A DNA stretch of 45,357 nt from Steroidobacter agaridevorans. GTDB taxonomy: Bacteria > Pseudomonadota > Gammaproteobacteria > Steroidobacterales > Steroidobacteraceae. A program made the position numbers and the translations under genes. Of the stretch, positions 9,391-18,746 are shown piece after piece. The notes under the pieces were generated by a model that saw nothing but the letters and a program-made list of their open reading frames with translations, ran no database searches and was not told the origin of the DNA. Where the stretch lies: the NCBI RefSeq assembly GCF_009932555.1, contig NZ_BLJO01000016.1, positions 1 through 45,357 on the forward strand, written 5' to 3'. How positions within the stretch are numbered: the stretch's first letter is position 1; the number at the start of each line of letters is the position of its first letter.

Positions 9391-10812
9391 TCACTTGGCA
9401 GAGCGCCCCCGAATTCGCTCTGGCGCTGCTGTACGCCGCTCGGCGAGGAGCTCGCCTCGCCCTGATGTCCGCCAACCTCCATATCGGTAATACAACGTTG
9501 CCAGTACAAAGTCGAGGGTGCAAGAAATCGAAAAGCTCCACCAAATCGCATCAGCCTGCCAGCGGTCCAGCAATAACAACGCCAGAGGAAAGCGCACGAC
9601 GAAGAGCGACAGACTGTGGATGAAAAGCGGCGCTATTACGACGCCAGTCGCGCGCATGACACCAAAAAGCACGACCGCCACCATCAGCAAAACTAAGGAC
9701 CACATAATGACTCGATTGAGTTGGCTTGCGATCAGCAGTGCGGGCGAGTCCTGCGGTAGAAATAGCCGATACGCAAAGCCGTCAGCAGCATAGACCGCCA
9801 GCACTGCCACGCCGGTCGCGAGCGTGCAATAAATCACTCCGACTCGAGCCGCCATGTGCACGCGCTCCCAGTTCTGCGCTCCCACGCTCTGCGCCGTCAT
9901 GCTCGACACAGCTACTGCTATCGCTAGTGCCGGCAATTGTATGTACGTCCACAGCTGGAGCGAAGCACCGTACGCTGCTGTCGTCTCCACCCCAAAACGA
10001 TTGACCAGCACAATCATGAGCACAGCGCTCGAGGACACGACTAGCGCCTGCGCGGCCATCGGAACACCCATCCGCAGAAGCCCGCGGACAATCGGCCAAT
10101 CCACCCGTAGCAGCGAAAGATCGTCGCTGTAAAAGCACAGCGGATGGCGACGCCGATACATATGCTGAACCAGCACTCCGAGGCTCACTGCTTGCGCGAG
10201 CAACGTGGCAAGCGCGGACCCCGCGATACCAGCGCCTGGCACGGGGCCTCCACCAAACATGAACAGGGGATTGAAAACGAGGCCTATGCACACCGCCAAC
10301 ACCATCGACAATAGCGGGGTCTTGGAGTCCCCTGTGCCGAGCGACATGGATATTACATAGGTGTACATATACAGAATCGGCAACGCAAGAAACATCACCT
10401 TCGTGTAGGAGATCGCCAGAGCAAGCGACTCCTTGGCGGTCTTCATGGCGAGCAGCAGCGGCTCCGCCAGCAAGCTGCCCGCAATGCTCATCGCAGCCGA
10501 CAATGACAACAAGACAATCGCACCCGTGCTGACAACGCGCTTAGCCTCGCTGATCTTCCCTGCTCCCATGCATTGGCCGACCACAATGCTTGCAGCCATC
10601 GCCACACCGAAGGCCGCGCCCGTTAGCAGGAACATGATGGAGTGCGCATTCGCGACGGCAGAAAGCGCCGCTTCGCCTAGATACCGTCCCACCCAAAATG
10701 CATTCAGGGTCCCGCCGAGGCATTGCAACACATTCATGCCGAGGATGGGCAACGCAAACTGTAGAAGCGTGCGAGTTATCGGGCCTTCATTAAGTGACTG
10801 CAAGCGTTGCAC
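9391..10812 (-). CDS. MATE-family multidrug/toxin extrusion transporter
   Basis: 473-residue inner-membrane protein with about 12 hydrophobic segments arranged as two MatE repeats. The N-terminal ITRTLLQFALPILGMNVLQC and AFWVGRYLGEAALSAVANA are typical of the family, as is the internal start of repeat two (GLLRMGVPMAAQALVVSSSA). MATE proteins export organic cations or drugs in exchange for H+ or Na+. The start codon is GTG at 10812, with no clear ribosome-binding site; the next in-frame Met lies inside the first membrane segment, so GTG is preferred. Its place between glycoside-active enzymes and a sulfotransferase makes export of a modified small molecule plausible. The substrate is unknown. 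Confidence 0.9.
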   Translation of the reverse strand: MQRLQSLNEGPITRTLLQFALPILGMNVLQCLGGTLNAFWVGRYLGEAALSAVANAHSIMFLLTGAAFGVAMAASIVVGQCMGAGKISEAKRVVSTGAIVLLSLSAAMSIAGSLLAEPLLLAMKTAKESLALAISYTKVMFLALPILYMYTYVISMSLGTGDSKTPLLSMVLAVCIGLVFNPLFMFGGGPVPGAGIAGSALATLLAQAVSLGVLVQHMYRRRHPLCFYSDDLSLLRVDWPIVRGLLRMGVPMAAQALVVSSSAVLMIVLVNRFGVETTAAYGASLQLWTYIQLPALAIAVAVSSMTAQSVGAQNWERVHMAARVGVIYCTLATGVAVLAVYAADGFAYRLFLPQDSPALLIASQLNRVIMWSLVLLMVAVVLFGVMRATGVVIAPLFIHSLSLFVVRFPLALLLLDRWQADAIWWSFSISCTLDFVLATLYYRYGGWRTSGRGELLAERRTAAPERIRGRSAK

Positions 10813-11661
10813 TGAGGAACGTGACTACCTCTGGATTTCATCGCTTGCGCCGAACGTACGCGAGAACGCTCGGCGAGGCTATACGAATCGTCGCAATCGA
10901 GCGCCGTCATTCTAGATCTCGCCGGCGTCCAGTGTTCGCCATGGCCTTCACCCAAACAATCGATTGTCACGGGCTGTAGTGTCTGTCCATTCAGATTTGT
11001 AACTTGTCAGTTCACCGGTATCGAAACTTCCTCACTCTCTTCAACCGTTATTCGCCGGCAACTCGTTTACAATTGTGAATCACGCCTCCAGGAAGCAATC
11101 TTCGGTCACTCTTCATTAAAAGCATCTGCTCGAAGGTGCTTCGGTGCTTCTCCAATGACGAAGCCAAGCTTCGCGACCTCTGTGCGGCTCAGATTCTTTT
11201 GGCCGGTGGCATCTCGAATCTGCGTCGTAAATTCGCATGAGTAGCTGCAACGCACCCCTGCCGAAGCCACCATCTGGACAGACCGGCTTCACTTCACCTG
11301 GGGAGCGTCCAAACAGGGTTTACTGCCGTTAACCCACGGATCGACACATACCCTACCTGAGCATCGCATCTTTCGTTCTACATTCAACTCGGCTCGGCGC
11401 AACGAAGAACAAACTGGTGGCGACTCATGAGCATAGCTCGAAGCCGGCACCTTTACGCAAGGCGGAGACCATTCATATCACCTGCTGCCTCTGCCTGTTT
11501 CGTGGATGACAAGCCCCCACAACCGTTAATCTAGGCATGAACACAGCACGACCACTCGACACGTGCTTGCTTCTGCTCCTCTGAGATTCGGAATAGCAAA
11601 AGCTGAGTCAACTGGTCTATGGGCCGTCAATAACTCAGCTTGGTCGGCGCGCGAGGTAGTC
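10813..11661. other. Intergenic stretch with no recognised gene
   Basis: Divergent region between the MATE gene (minus) and the sulfotransferase gene (plus). I see no coding frame with family resemblance. Promoters for both genes should lie here. An in-frame upstream extension of the sulfotransferase frame (11563-11661) has no family similarity and is treated as leader. Confidence 0.4.
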
Positions 11662-12816
11662 ATGACCGAAACTGTCAGAAAGTTCGTAGGACTGGAGGAC
11701 GAATTGCACGAGGCCGCCATTCGCAAGACGACTCTTGATGACTTTGGTGACCCGAGCTACCGTCGCGGACTCGAAGCCCTACTTCATTCCTACGATGCTG
11801 ACCTTCGACCAAGCGAATTTGGCTGGCAACGCCTCTATGAAGGAATCATCGGCATACTGAGCTCAAGGCTACACACCGAGCAAAGTTTGGCTGAGCACCC
11901 AGAGATAATATCAGTACCAATCCGCCGCCCCCTAATAATTACCGCACTTCCTCGCACAGGAACCACGGCATTGCACAGGCTCCTCGCTGTAGATCCGCAG
12001 TTCCAGACGCTCGAAAGATGGCTTATAGACTGGCCAATGGTGCGTCCACCTCGCAAGAATTGGAAAGATTATCCCGCGTATCGCGATTGCGAGAATTGGA
12101 TCGAAGCCATGCATGCTGGGATACCTGAATCGCGCAAGCAACATGAACTACTGCCCGATCAGGCTGAGGAATGCTATGGACTTCTGATGCAAAGCTTTAC
12201 GTGCCGAACATTCGCGCTACTCTGCCCAAGTTACGCTGACTGGTATGCCACGCAGAGTGCCAGCAAATCATACATACGCTATTCGAATATCCTTCGCCTC
12301 ATCGGCTCAGCTGAACAGAATAAGCCTTGGCTGCTAAAGTGCCCAATTCACATGACTGATATTGACACCCTGCTTGAAGTGTTTCCCGATGCTTGCGTCA
12401 TCCAAACACACCGTGACCCAGCTAGAGCGATTCCTTCACTCTGCAGCCTGCAATACACTGCTCGACAGTATCTTGGTCATCCCGCAACGCCCGACTCGAT
12501 CGGAGCGTGGCAATGCACCTTCTGGCGCTTCGCCGTAGACCAAGTACAACGAGCTCGCCAAAGATTCCCAAGGCAATTCTTTGATGTCGATCATCGACGA
12601 TTCGTCACGGATCCTTTGGCAGTAGTGCAGTCTATATATGAGTACTTCGGACTCACCCTAACACCTCATACCGAGCAACAAATGCGCACCTGGATTGAGG
12701 CCAGTCCGACTTCCAGACACGGGCGTCATGAGTATCCCCTTGATTCATGGGGCGTCACACAAGGTCAGATCTGCGAACTCTTCGCAGACTATCGAGCTCA
12801 GCATCATTTCACCTAG
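11662..12816 (+). CDS. PAPS-dependent sulfotransferase family protein
   Basis: 384-residue cytoplasmic protein of the Sulfotransfer_3 type, moving sulfate from PAPS to a hydroxyl acceptor. The 5'-phosphosulfate loop is RTGTTAL (residues 98-104, after LIITALP). The 3'-phosphate-binding segment is THRDPARAIPSLCSL, around residue 250. The start at 11662 (MTETVRKFVG) is preferred over 11563 because the extra 33 residues lack family similarity. It converges on a secreted sulfatase gene with only 27 bp between stop codons, so one cluster encodes enzymes for adding and for removing sulfate. The acceptor (sterol, phenol, glycolipid or sugar) cannot be inferred. Confidence 0.85.
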   Translation: MTETVRKFVGLEDELHEAAIRKTTLDDFGDPSYRRGLEALLHSYDADLRPSEFGWQRLYEGIIGILSSRLHTEQSLAEHPEIISVPIRRPLIITALPRTGTTALHRLLAVDPQFQTLERWLIDWPMVRPPRKNWKDYPAYRDCENWIEAMHAGIPESRKQHELLPDQAEECYGLLMQSFTCRTFALLCPSYADWYATQSASKSYIRYSNILRLIGSAEQNKPWLLKCPIHMTDIDTLLEVFPDACVIQTHRDPARAIPSLCSLQYTARQYLGHPATPDSIGAWQCTFWRFAVDQVQRARQRFPRQFFDVDHRRFVTDPLAVVQSIYEYFGLTLTPHTEQQMRTWIEASPTSRHGRHEYPLDSWGVTQGQICELFADYRAQHHFT

Positions 12817-12843
12817 CCCCGACCTCAATCACCCCATGTGACT

Positions 12844-15183
12844 TCATTTCAGTTCCACCGTAACCTTGTTGATCTCTCCGGTGAACTTGAAGGGAGCTTT
12901 GTATGACTCACTGACCTGAGATGCCCCTGACTGTCCAATATCGAGGGTACCGAACATCATCATTGAACCGAGCATCGGCACTCCGAAATCCGTTACTTCC
13001 ATCTCGCCAACCAGCTCATCGTTAATAAATAACTTGCCAACCCCCTGAACACTACGGCGGAAGGAGGAATATTGCTGCGACGAATCCTTGGACGTGAACT
13101 GATAAGCCAGTTCGACATCTCCGACGGGCACGGCCCTATTCGAAGTTGTCAGAGCCTTCTCATTCCGTCGTGTACAGCTTCTGTATTCGTATGCCAGTCG
13201 GCCATCCAACATGTACAGAACAAATCCGCAGTGATGCTGACCATACGACAGCAGGATCCCCTCCGCACCTTGCTTGGGTATAGATGCGGTCGCGCTAATC
13301 CGGTGAGACCGCTTAAAGTCTACCACGGAGTTGCCATAGAGCTGGATGGGCAATTGATTGGGGGAGTAAGTGAAGGTTCGGCTTCCTGAGATGATTGACG
13401 GCATATCACCCGAACCGTATCGAGCTAAAGGATATACATCACTCTTGCTCGCCTCGCTGTCAAAGAGTTTCTTCAATTCCTCGAGCTTTTCCGGGTACCG
13501 ACTCGACAGATCCTTGGCTTGACTAAAATCGTCGTCGATCTTGTACAGCTCCCAACGATCGTGATCAAAGTTATCCAGGCCCTGACCATGATACCCTCCG
13601 CGCGCCCAAACCCATGGATTCGTGGGTCGGGCTGACGCCCACCAACCATCGTGATAGATCGCGCGATTGCCTAGCTGCTCAAAGATCTGGGTACGACGAC
13701 GTGAACGCGCGCTCGCGTCATTGAAGCTATACGCAAAACTCAAGCCGTCCAAAGGTAGCTGCGGGACACCATCCACATAGGCAGGCATGTTGACTCCTGA
13801 AACCTCGTAGATGGTCGATGCAACGTCAGTGACATCGGTGAATTGGCTGCGGATCCCACCCGAATCTCTGATTCGCTCTGGCCAGGACACAACCATAGGC
13901 ACACGAACCCCTCCCAGGTGAGAGGCCACGCCCTTTCCCCATTGAAAAGGAGCATCTGTCGCCCAACCCCATCCAGCCACCATATAGTTGTAACGCCGAT
14001 CGCTACCCAATTCGTCTACCGTCTGCAGCTCAAACTTCGCCTGCTCCGGCTGCCAGATCTCTACTCCACCCAGAATATCAGCACCGTTATCTCCAGCGAT
14101 GTAGAAGATCAGCGTGTTGTCGCCGCGCGGACCCGCACGCACTTCCCGCAGCAACCGCCCAATTTCATAATCAGCATGCGAGAGAAAGCCGGAATACACT
14201 TCCATCTGTCGCGCGTAAACCTGCTTCTGCTCAGGAGACAACGAAACCCAGGCGGGTAGTTCCTTGGGTCGCGAGGTTAGCCGGGCATTGTCGGGAATCA
14301 CTCCCAGTGCTTTCTCCCGCTCGAAAATGGACTCTCGCAACGTATCCCAGCCTTGGCTGAACTGTCCGCGATACTTCTCGCTCCATTCGCGGGAGACCTG
14401 CTGCGGACCGTGGGCCGCCGCTGGTGCGAAATACAGGAAATAGGGTTTATCCGCCGCCAGGGACTCCTGAGTTCTCAACCAGCGAACCGCCTCATCTGTA
14501 ATGTCGGTAGTAAAGTGATAACCCTGAGCCGGCGACTTAGGAGCGGCAATCAAGGTCGTGTTCCGATGCAGTACCGGCTCAAATTGGCTGTCGTTGCCTT
14601 TCAAAAATCCATAGAAGTACTCAAATCCAAGCCCCGTTGGCCACCGATCAAAAGGCCCGACTGGAGTCACTTCAGATAGCGGCGTGTTGTGCCATTTGCC
14701 AAAGGCAGCGGTGCTATAGCCATTGCGCCTTAGAACGTCGGCGATTGATGCGGTGCTCTTCTTCCACACGCCGTTGTAGCCGGGAAATCCTCGAACCACT
14801 TCGCTTATCGTTCCAAACCCCATACGATGATCGTTGCGACCGCCCAGCAGCGCTGCGCGCGTGGGCGAGCAAAGCGCGGTCACATGGAACCGGTTGTATA
14901 GCAGCCCCCGCGAGGCCAAGCGCTCGAGTTCCGGCATTTGAACCGGTCCGCCGACAGCGCTTGAGGCACCAAATCCAACGTCATCAAGTAGAATCAGTAC
15001 GACGTTCGGAGCTTTATCCGGCGCCTTGATTGGCTGCGGCCAACTGGGAGCAGAAACTTTCGCTATTTCTGAGTTTTTTCCTTGGAATTGAGGCTTCGAT
15101 TGCTGGGGCGACTCAGCCGCACATAGAAGGCACGAACTGAGAATACCAGCTAAACACACACACCACTGTCTCGTGATTCCCAT
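12844..15183 (-). CDS. Secreted type I sulfatase (arylsulfatase-like)
   Basis: 779-residue sulfatase with an N-terminal signal (GITRQWCVCLAGILSSC; nearby Cys residues leave a lipoprotein possible). It has the metal-binding LILLDDVGF and the formylglycine motif CSPTRAALLGGR (Cys about residue 105). The Cys would be oxidised to formylglycine by a sulfatase-maturating enzyme, which is not in this window. Further family blocks are YFLYFAPAAAHGP and YIAGDNGAD. It hydrolyses sulfate esters in the periplasm or outside. The C-terminal ~200 residues form a beta-rich lectin-like region seen in large arylsulfatases. The frame opens 29 codons earlier (15270), but ATG 15183 directly precedes the signal peptide. 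Its neighbour is a convergent sulfotransferase. Confidence 0.9.
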   Translation of the reverse strand: MGITRQWCVCLAGILSSCLLCAAESPQQSKPQFQGKNSEIAKVSAPSWPQPIKAPDKAPNVVLILLDDVGFGASSAVGGPVQMPELERLASRGLLYNRFHVTALCSPTRAALLGGRNDHRMGFGTISEVVRGFPGYNGVWKKSTASIADVLRRNGYSTAAFGKWHNTPLSEVTPVGPFDRWPTGLGFEYFYGFLKGNDSQFEPVLHRNTTLIAAPKSPAQGYHFTTDITDEAVRWLRTQESLAADKPYFLYFAPAAAHGPQQVSREWSEKYRGQFSQGWDTLRESIFEREKALGVIPDNARLTSRPKELPAWVSLSPEQKQVYARQMEVYSGFLSHADYEIGRLLREVRAGPRGDNTLIFYIAGDNGADILGGVEIWQPEQAKFELQTVDELGSDRRYNYMVAGWGWATDAPFQWGKGVASHLGGVRVPMVVSWPERIRDSGGIRSQFTDVTDVASTIYEVSGVNMPAYVDGVPQLPLDGLSFAYSFNDASARSRRRTQIFEQLGNRAIYHDGWWASARPTNPWVWARGGYHGQGLDNFDHDRWELYKIDDDFSQAKDLSSRYPEKLEELKKLFDSEASKSDVYPLARYGSGDMPSIISGSRTFTYSPNQLPIQLYGNSVVDFKRSHRISATASIPKQGAEGILLSYGQHHCGFVLYMLDGRLAYEYRSCTRRNEKALTTSNRAVPVGDVELAYQFTSKDSSQQYSSFRRSVQGVGKLFINDELVGEMEVTDFGVPMLGSMMMFGTLDIGQSGASQVSESYKAPFKFTGEINKVTVELK

Positions 15184-16249
15184 CGGCAACCTAGCTGCTA
15201 TCTTGTACCGCGGCGGCGCCGCCCGACATGTCGGGCCAACCTTTGTGATCAGCTCGCAAACACGCTCCATGCGAGAGATCGGCCGGAAAGCACCGTTGAC
15301 CTCACCGTGTGTAGTTGCCCGTCGAGTGAGAGCTAGAAAAGCTCATTGGCGTCTCCGCGGAACGCAACAGAAACAGCTGCCTGTGTACGGAGTCGCAGCA
15401 GCTAGAAACTTAGGGGAAGCGAAAGCGCGTCACGCGACCTCAATGAGGAAGGCAGCCGATCAATATAGAAGGCTCCGGCAGCTCATCTTCCTGCTGCTGG
15501 CGAAGCCGCCATCTCTCAGAATCTCGGGCCCCTTCGGGCTTCACAAAGGAGGACGCCCCCCTCGGCGCTGACCGCAGCGGCAGTGCTGCATGATTCGATC
15601 GCCTATCAGTGGCCAGACGCCAAAACCTACTCGCTGTTGCTGACGCGGAGCTCTCTTTGTGGCTGACCTGAAGCCGCGATATCCGTGAGCGTGGATAGAT
15701 CGGCAACACAGGCCTGAGGGCTGTGCGAATCGACAATGATCCGGAGCTCACTCGCTCAACGTTCGACGCCAGAAAAAAATTGCAGCGTGCAAAGTACCCC
15801 ACACACTGCAAGCCGGCCCGGGGATCGGCGCCCGTCCGGAACCCTGCTTCGACGCTTCGCATGTCGTCGACAGCCGTGCCCTAACCGCATGACTCTGGTC
15901 TATTGGCCGCTGCTACAAGAAACACGCGAACTACTACGCACTCAGCCAGCTACTGACGCACCGGAACTCACATGCAAGTCCTGCCACCCGTCCCGTCCAG
16001 CAGACTTGTTTCGGTGGCGAACGCTGTCTTTCGCCGCGATACTCCTACCTACGTCAAATACCCAATCACTGAGACATACCCACCTCAATTTTTTTCTAGG
16101 GCTACGAACTTCCCATTATGGCCGCAGAAACAAACGATTTCGGCACGCACGAATCTGTCGAATAGGCACGCACATCACGACCTACCGTCCACGAGCCATA
16201 TGGTGCTGCACGATCCGTAAACAGAAAGGAATGCCTCAGGGATGCATGC
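15184..16249. other. Divergent ~1-kb stretch with no recognised gene
   Basis: It lies between the sulfatase (minus) and quinoprotein (plus) genes. Long frames on both strands (minus 15440-15862, plus 15736-16272) overlap each other and have Arg/Ser-rich content with no family resemblance. Promoters for both flanking genes must lie here; I cannot identify boxes with confidence. Confidence 0.4.
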
Positions 16250-18463
16250 ATGCCACTTTCAACCAGTCATAATAGTGCCTCTTTGAACACGAAACGTTGC
16301 GATCAAAGCTCCACGAACTCCACTCCGTCGCGCAAGGGAGAGCTGTCCCTTCTGCAGCTAATTCTCTCTGTAGGAATTTTTACATTTTCCTGCTCAACGG
16401 CTCAGTCGCAAGACACTCCAGCATTCACATCGATGCAGGCCGAAACAGGCGAGTCGAGATACACAGAGTACTGTTCTCGCTGTCACGGAGAAACATTGCG
16501 TGGCACGGACTTCGCGCCAGCTCTTATTGGAGACCGATTTCTCAGCCGTTGGGGCGGCCAACCACTTGGCGCATTCTTTTCGTGGATCAAAGCGACCATG
16601 CCACCGGGAAATAGTGGCGCACTCCACTCTCAGGCCTATACAGAAATCATCGCTTTTATTCTCAAATCAAATGGCATGAAACCCGGCCCGGCTGCGCTGC
16701 CGGACGACATTACTTCGCTTGACACAATGACCTTACCCGGAGAAAGATCATGGTTCGTTGATATCTCGAGGCCGGGATGGAAGCTCTCCGAAGGGATCAC
16801 ATTGCCCCCGTGGCCGCCTAGAGCGAATCCACTGGATAACTTAAGACCTGTTACCGACGATTTGCTTAAACATCCATCGGATGGCAGTTGGCTGAGTTGG
16901 AGACGCACTCAGGATGCGATTGGTTTCAGTCCGCTCACTCAAATAACAAAACGAAACGTCAAATCGCTTCGCGTTGCGTGGAGCCTTGCATTACCAGCTG
17001 GCCCGAATCAGTCCACTCCACTTGTCCACGATGGCGTGGTTTTTGTGCATAGTTTTAACGACCATATACAGGCACTTGATGCGGCGACCGGCGATGAGCT
17101 TTGGCATTACGTTCGTAAACTTCCCACGGGAGCTGCTAGCACGGTACATCGAAACATCGCTCTGTACGATAACAAGGTGTACTTCACCGCGTCGGATGCC
17201 AGCGTGGTCGCGCTTGACTTTAAAACGGGAAAAGTCATTTGGGAACAAGCAATCGCCGATTTCAGACTGTCACTCACGCATGGCGGCCCTCTGGTAGCGC
17301 GTGGAGTCGTAATGCAGGGAATAATTGGGAACCGTCAGCCCGGTGGTGGATCGATCGTCGGATTGGATGCCGAAACCGGCAATATTCTGTGGCGCTTCCA
17401 CACCATTGCGCGACCGGGTGACCCCAACGATAGTTCCTGGAATGGCATCGATCCTGAAAAGCGCAGTGGGGGCTCCGTTTGGACTGCGGGTAGTTACGAT
17501 GCAGACCTAAACCTCGCGTTCTTTGGCCCGGCACCGACGTATGACACGGCGCCGCTTCGTGATTTGGTGAAGGGACGGGGACTTTCCAATGACGCACTAT
17601 ATACCAATACAACCGTGGCCTTAGATCCCATGACTGGAAGGCTGATTTGGTATTACCAGCATTTGCCGAACGATCAATGGGACTTTGATTGGGCGTTCGA
17701 GAGACAAATTGTGCATCTCCCGATCGACGGCTACATACGTAAAGTTGTTATCACTGCCGGGAAAGTCGCAATCTACGACGCTCTTGATCCTGCAACGGGC
17801 CAATATGCGTTCTCGATTGACCTTGGGCTGCAAAACGTCGTTACAGCGATAGATCCTAAAACTGGCATTAAAACCATCGACCCAAACCTCATTCCCGGGT
17901 ACGGAAGGAGAATAATGGTCTGTCCTCATATGGCTGGAGTGAAGACTTGGTATCCCGCTTCTTACAATCCAGCCACTCGCGTTTTGTATGTACCGTTGGT
18001 AGAATCGTGCATGGATATGATTCCTCAAGACAAAGGTGAACCTAGCTATCTCACGACAGGTGACGAGATCACGCTACGTCCACGACCCGATAGCGATGGC
18101 AAGTACGGGCGCGTGCAAGCGATCGATCTCACGACTCGCAAAACACTATGGGTGGCCCGGCAGCGCGCTCCGCAGATGACGGGAGTACTGGCGACAGCGG
18201 GCGGTCTTGTTTTTGCTGGCGCGTTAGATCGCGTGTTTACGGCTTACGACGCCGACACGGGCACAGAGCTGTGGAAGACGAAGCTGAATGCTGTACCTAA
18301 TTCGACGCCTATTAGCTATCTTGCGAACGGAAAACAATATGTGGCAATGGTAGTTGGGAGCATCGCCGGCAACTCCTACGTATTCCCGACCTTGGTGCCC
18401 GAAATTAGTGTTCCCATGGCCGCAAACTCTACCTTATGGGTCTTCGAATTGCCGGATTCCTGA
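16250..18463 (+). CDS. PQQ-dependent quinoprotein dehydrogenase with N-terminal cytochrome c domain
   Basis: 737-residue periplasmic quinohaemoprotein. After a hydrophobic export segment (about 33-50) comes a haem c domain with CSRCH at 75-79 and candidate axial Met in MPPGN. An eight-bladed PQQ propeller follows from about residue 208 (SWRRTQDAIGFSPLTQI). Propeller marks include ALDAATGDELWHY, LPNDQWDFDWAFE and TAYDADTGTELWKTKL. It should oxidise an alcohol or sugar and pass electrons through its own haem. Most quinohaemoprotein alcohol dehydrogenases carry haem c at the C-terminus; the N-terminal order recalls polyvinyl-alcohol dehydrogenases. The ATG at 16250 has AGGG upstream; a TTG at codon 12 is an alternative. 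The substrate is unknown. Confidence 0.88.
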   Translation: MPLSTSHNSASLNTKRCDQSSTNSTPSRKGELSLLQLILSVGIFTFSCSTAQSQDTPAFTSMQAETGESRYTEYCSRCHGETLRGTDFAPALIGDRFLSRWGGQPLGAFFSWIKATMPPGNSGALHSQAYTEIIAFILKSNGMKPGPAALPDDITSLDTMTLPGERSWFVDISRPGWKLSEGITLPPWPPRANPLDNLRPVTDDLLKHPSDGSWLSWRRTQDAIGFSPLTQITKRNVKSLRVAWSLALPAGPNQSTPLVHDGVVFVHSFNDHIQALDAATGDELWHYVRKLPTGAASTVHRNIALYDNKVYFTASDASVVALDFKTGKVIWEQAIADFRLSLTHGGPLVARGVVMQGIIGNRQPGGGSIVGLDAETGNILWRFHTIARPGDPNDSSWNGIDPEKRSGGSVWTAGSYDADLNLAFFGPAPTYDTAPLRDLVKGRGLSNDALYTNTTVALDPMTGRLIWYYQHLPNDQWDFDWAFERQIVHLPIDGYIRKVVITAGKVAIYDALDPATGQYAFSIDLGLQNVVTAIDPKTGIKTIDPNLIPGYGRRIMVCPHMAGVKTWYPASYNPATRVLYVPLVESCMDMIPQDKGEPSYLTTGDEITLRPRPDSDGKYGRVQAIDLTTRKTLWVARQRAPQMTGVLATAGGLVFAGALDRVFTAYDADTGTELWKTKLNAVPNSTPISYLANGKQYVAMVVGSIAGNSYVFPTLVPEISVPMAANSTLWVFELPDS

Positions 18464-18746
18464 TCAGCGGTTGTCTCATCGCGGGCGCCGATGACGGCGG
18501 TATGGGCAGCTGCGTTCTTCAGTTTGATTAGCACCGACAAGCTAATAGATTGCATTCCGAATGCTACTTACGCGGTCTCGCTCGAGTCGAATGGAATGAC
18601 CGAGGCGCTCGTAAAGACGCTCGAGCGCGACTAATTGTTCGCCTTGAGCGAGTTCGCGACTGCGGAGTCAATGTTATCGTAAATTGCAGGATGGTACGCG
18701 AACGGTCACCTTCCCTCCCCTCCGCATGGGTCCTGAACGCTAGGGC

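Noticed and set aside
15736-16272. 178-codon frame before the quinoprotein gene
   Set aside because: It overlaps the quinoprotein start in another frame and has no recognisable motif; a competing minus-strand frame covers part of the same DNA.
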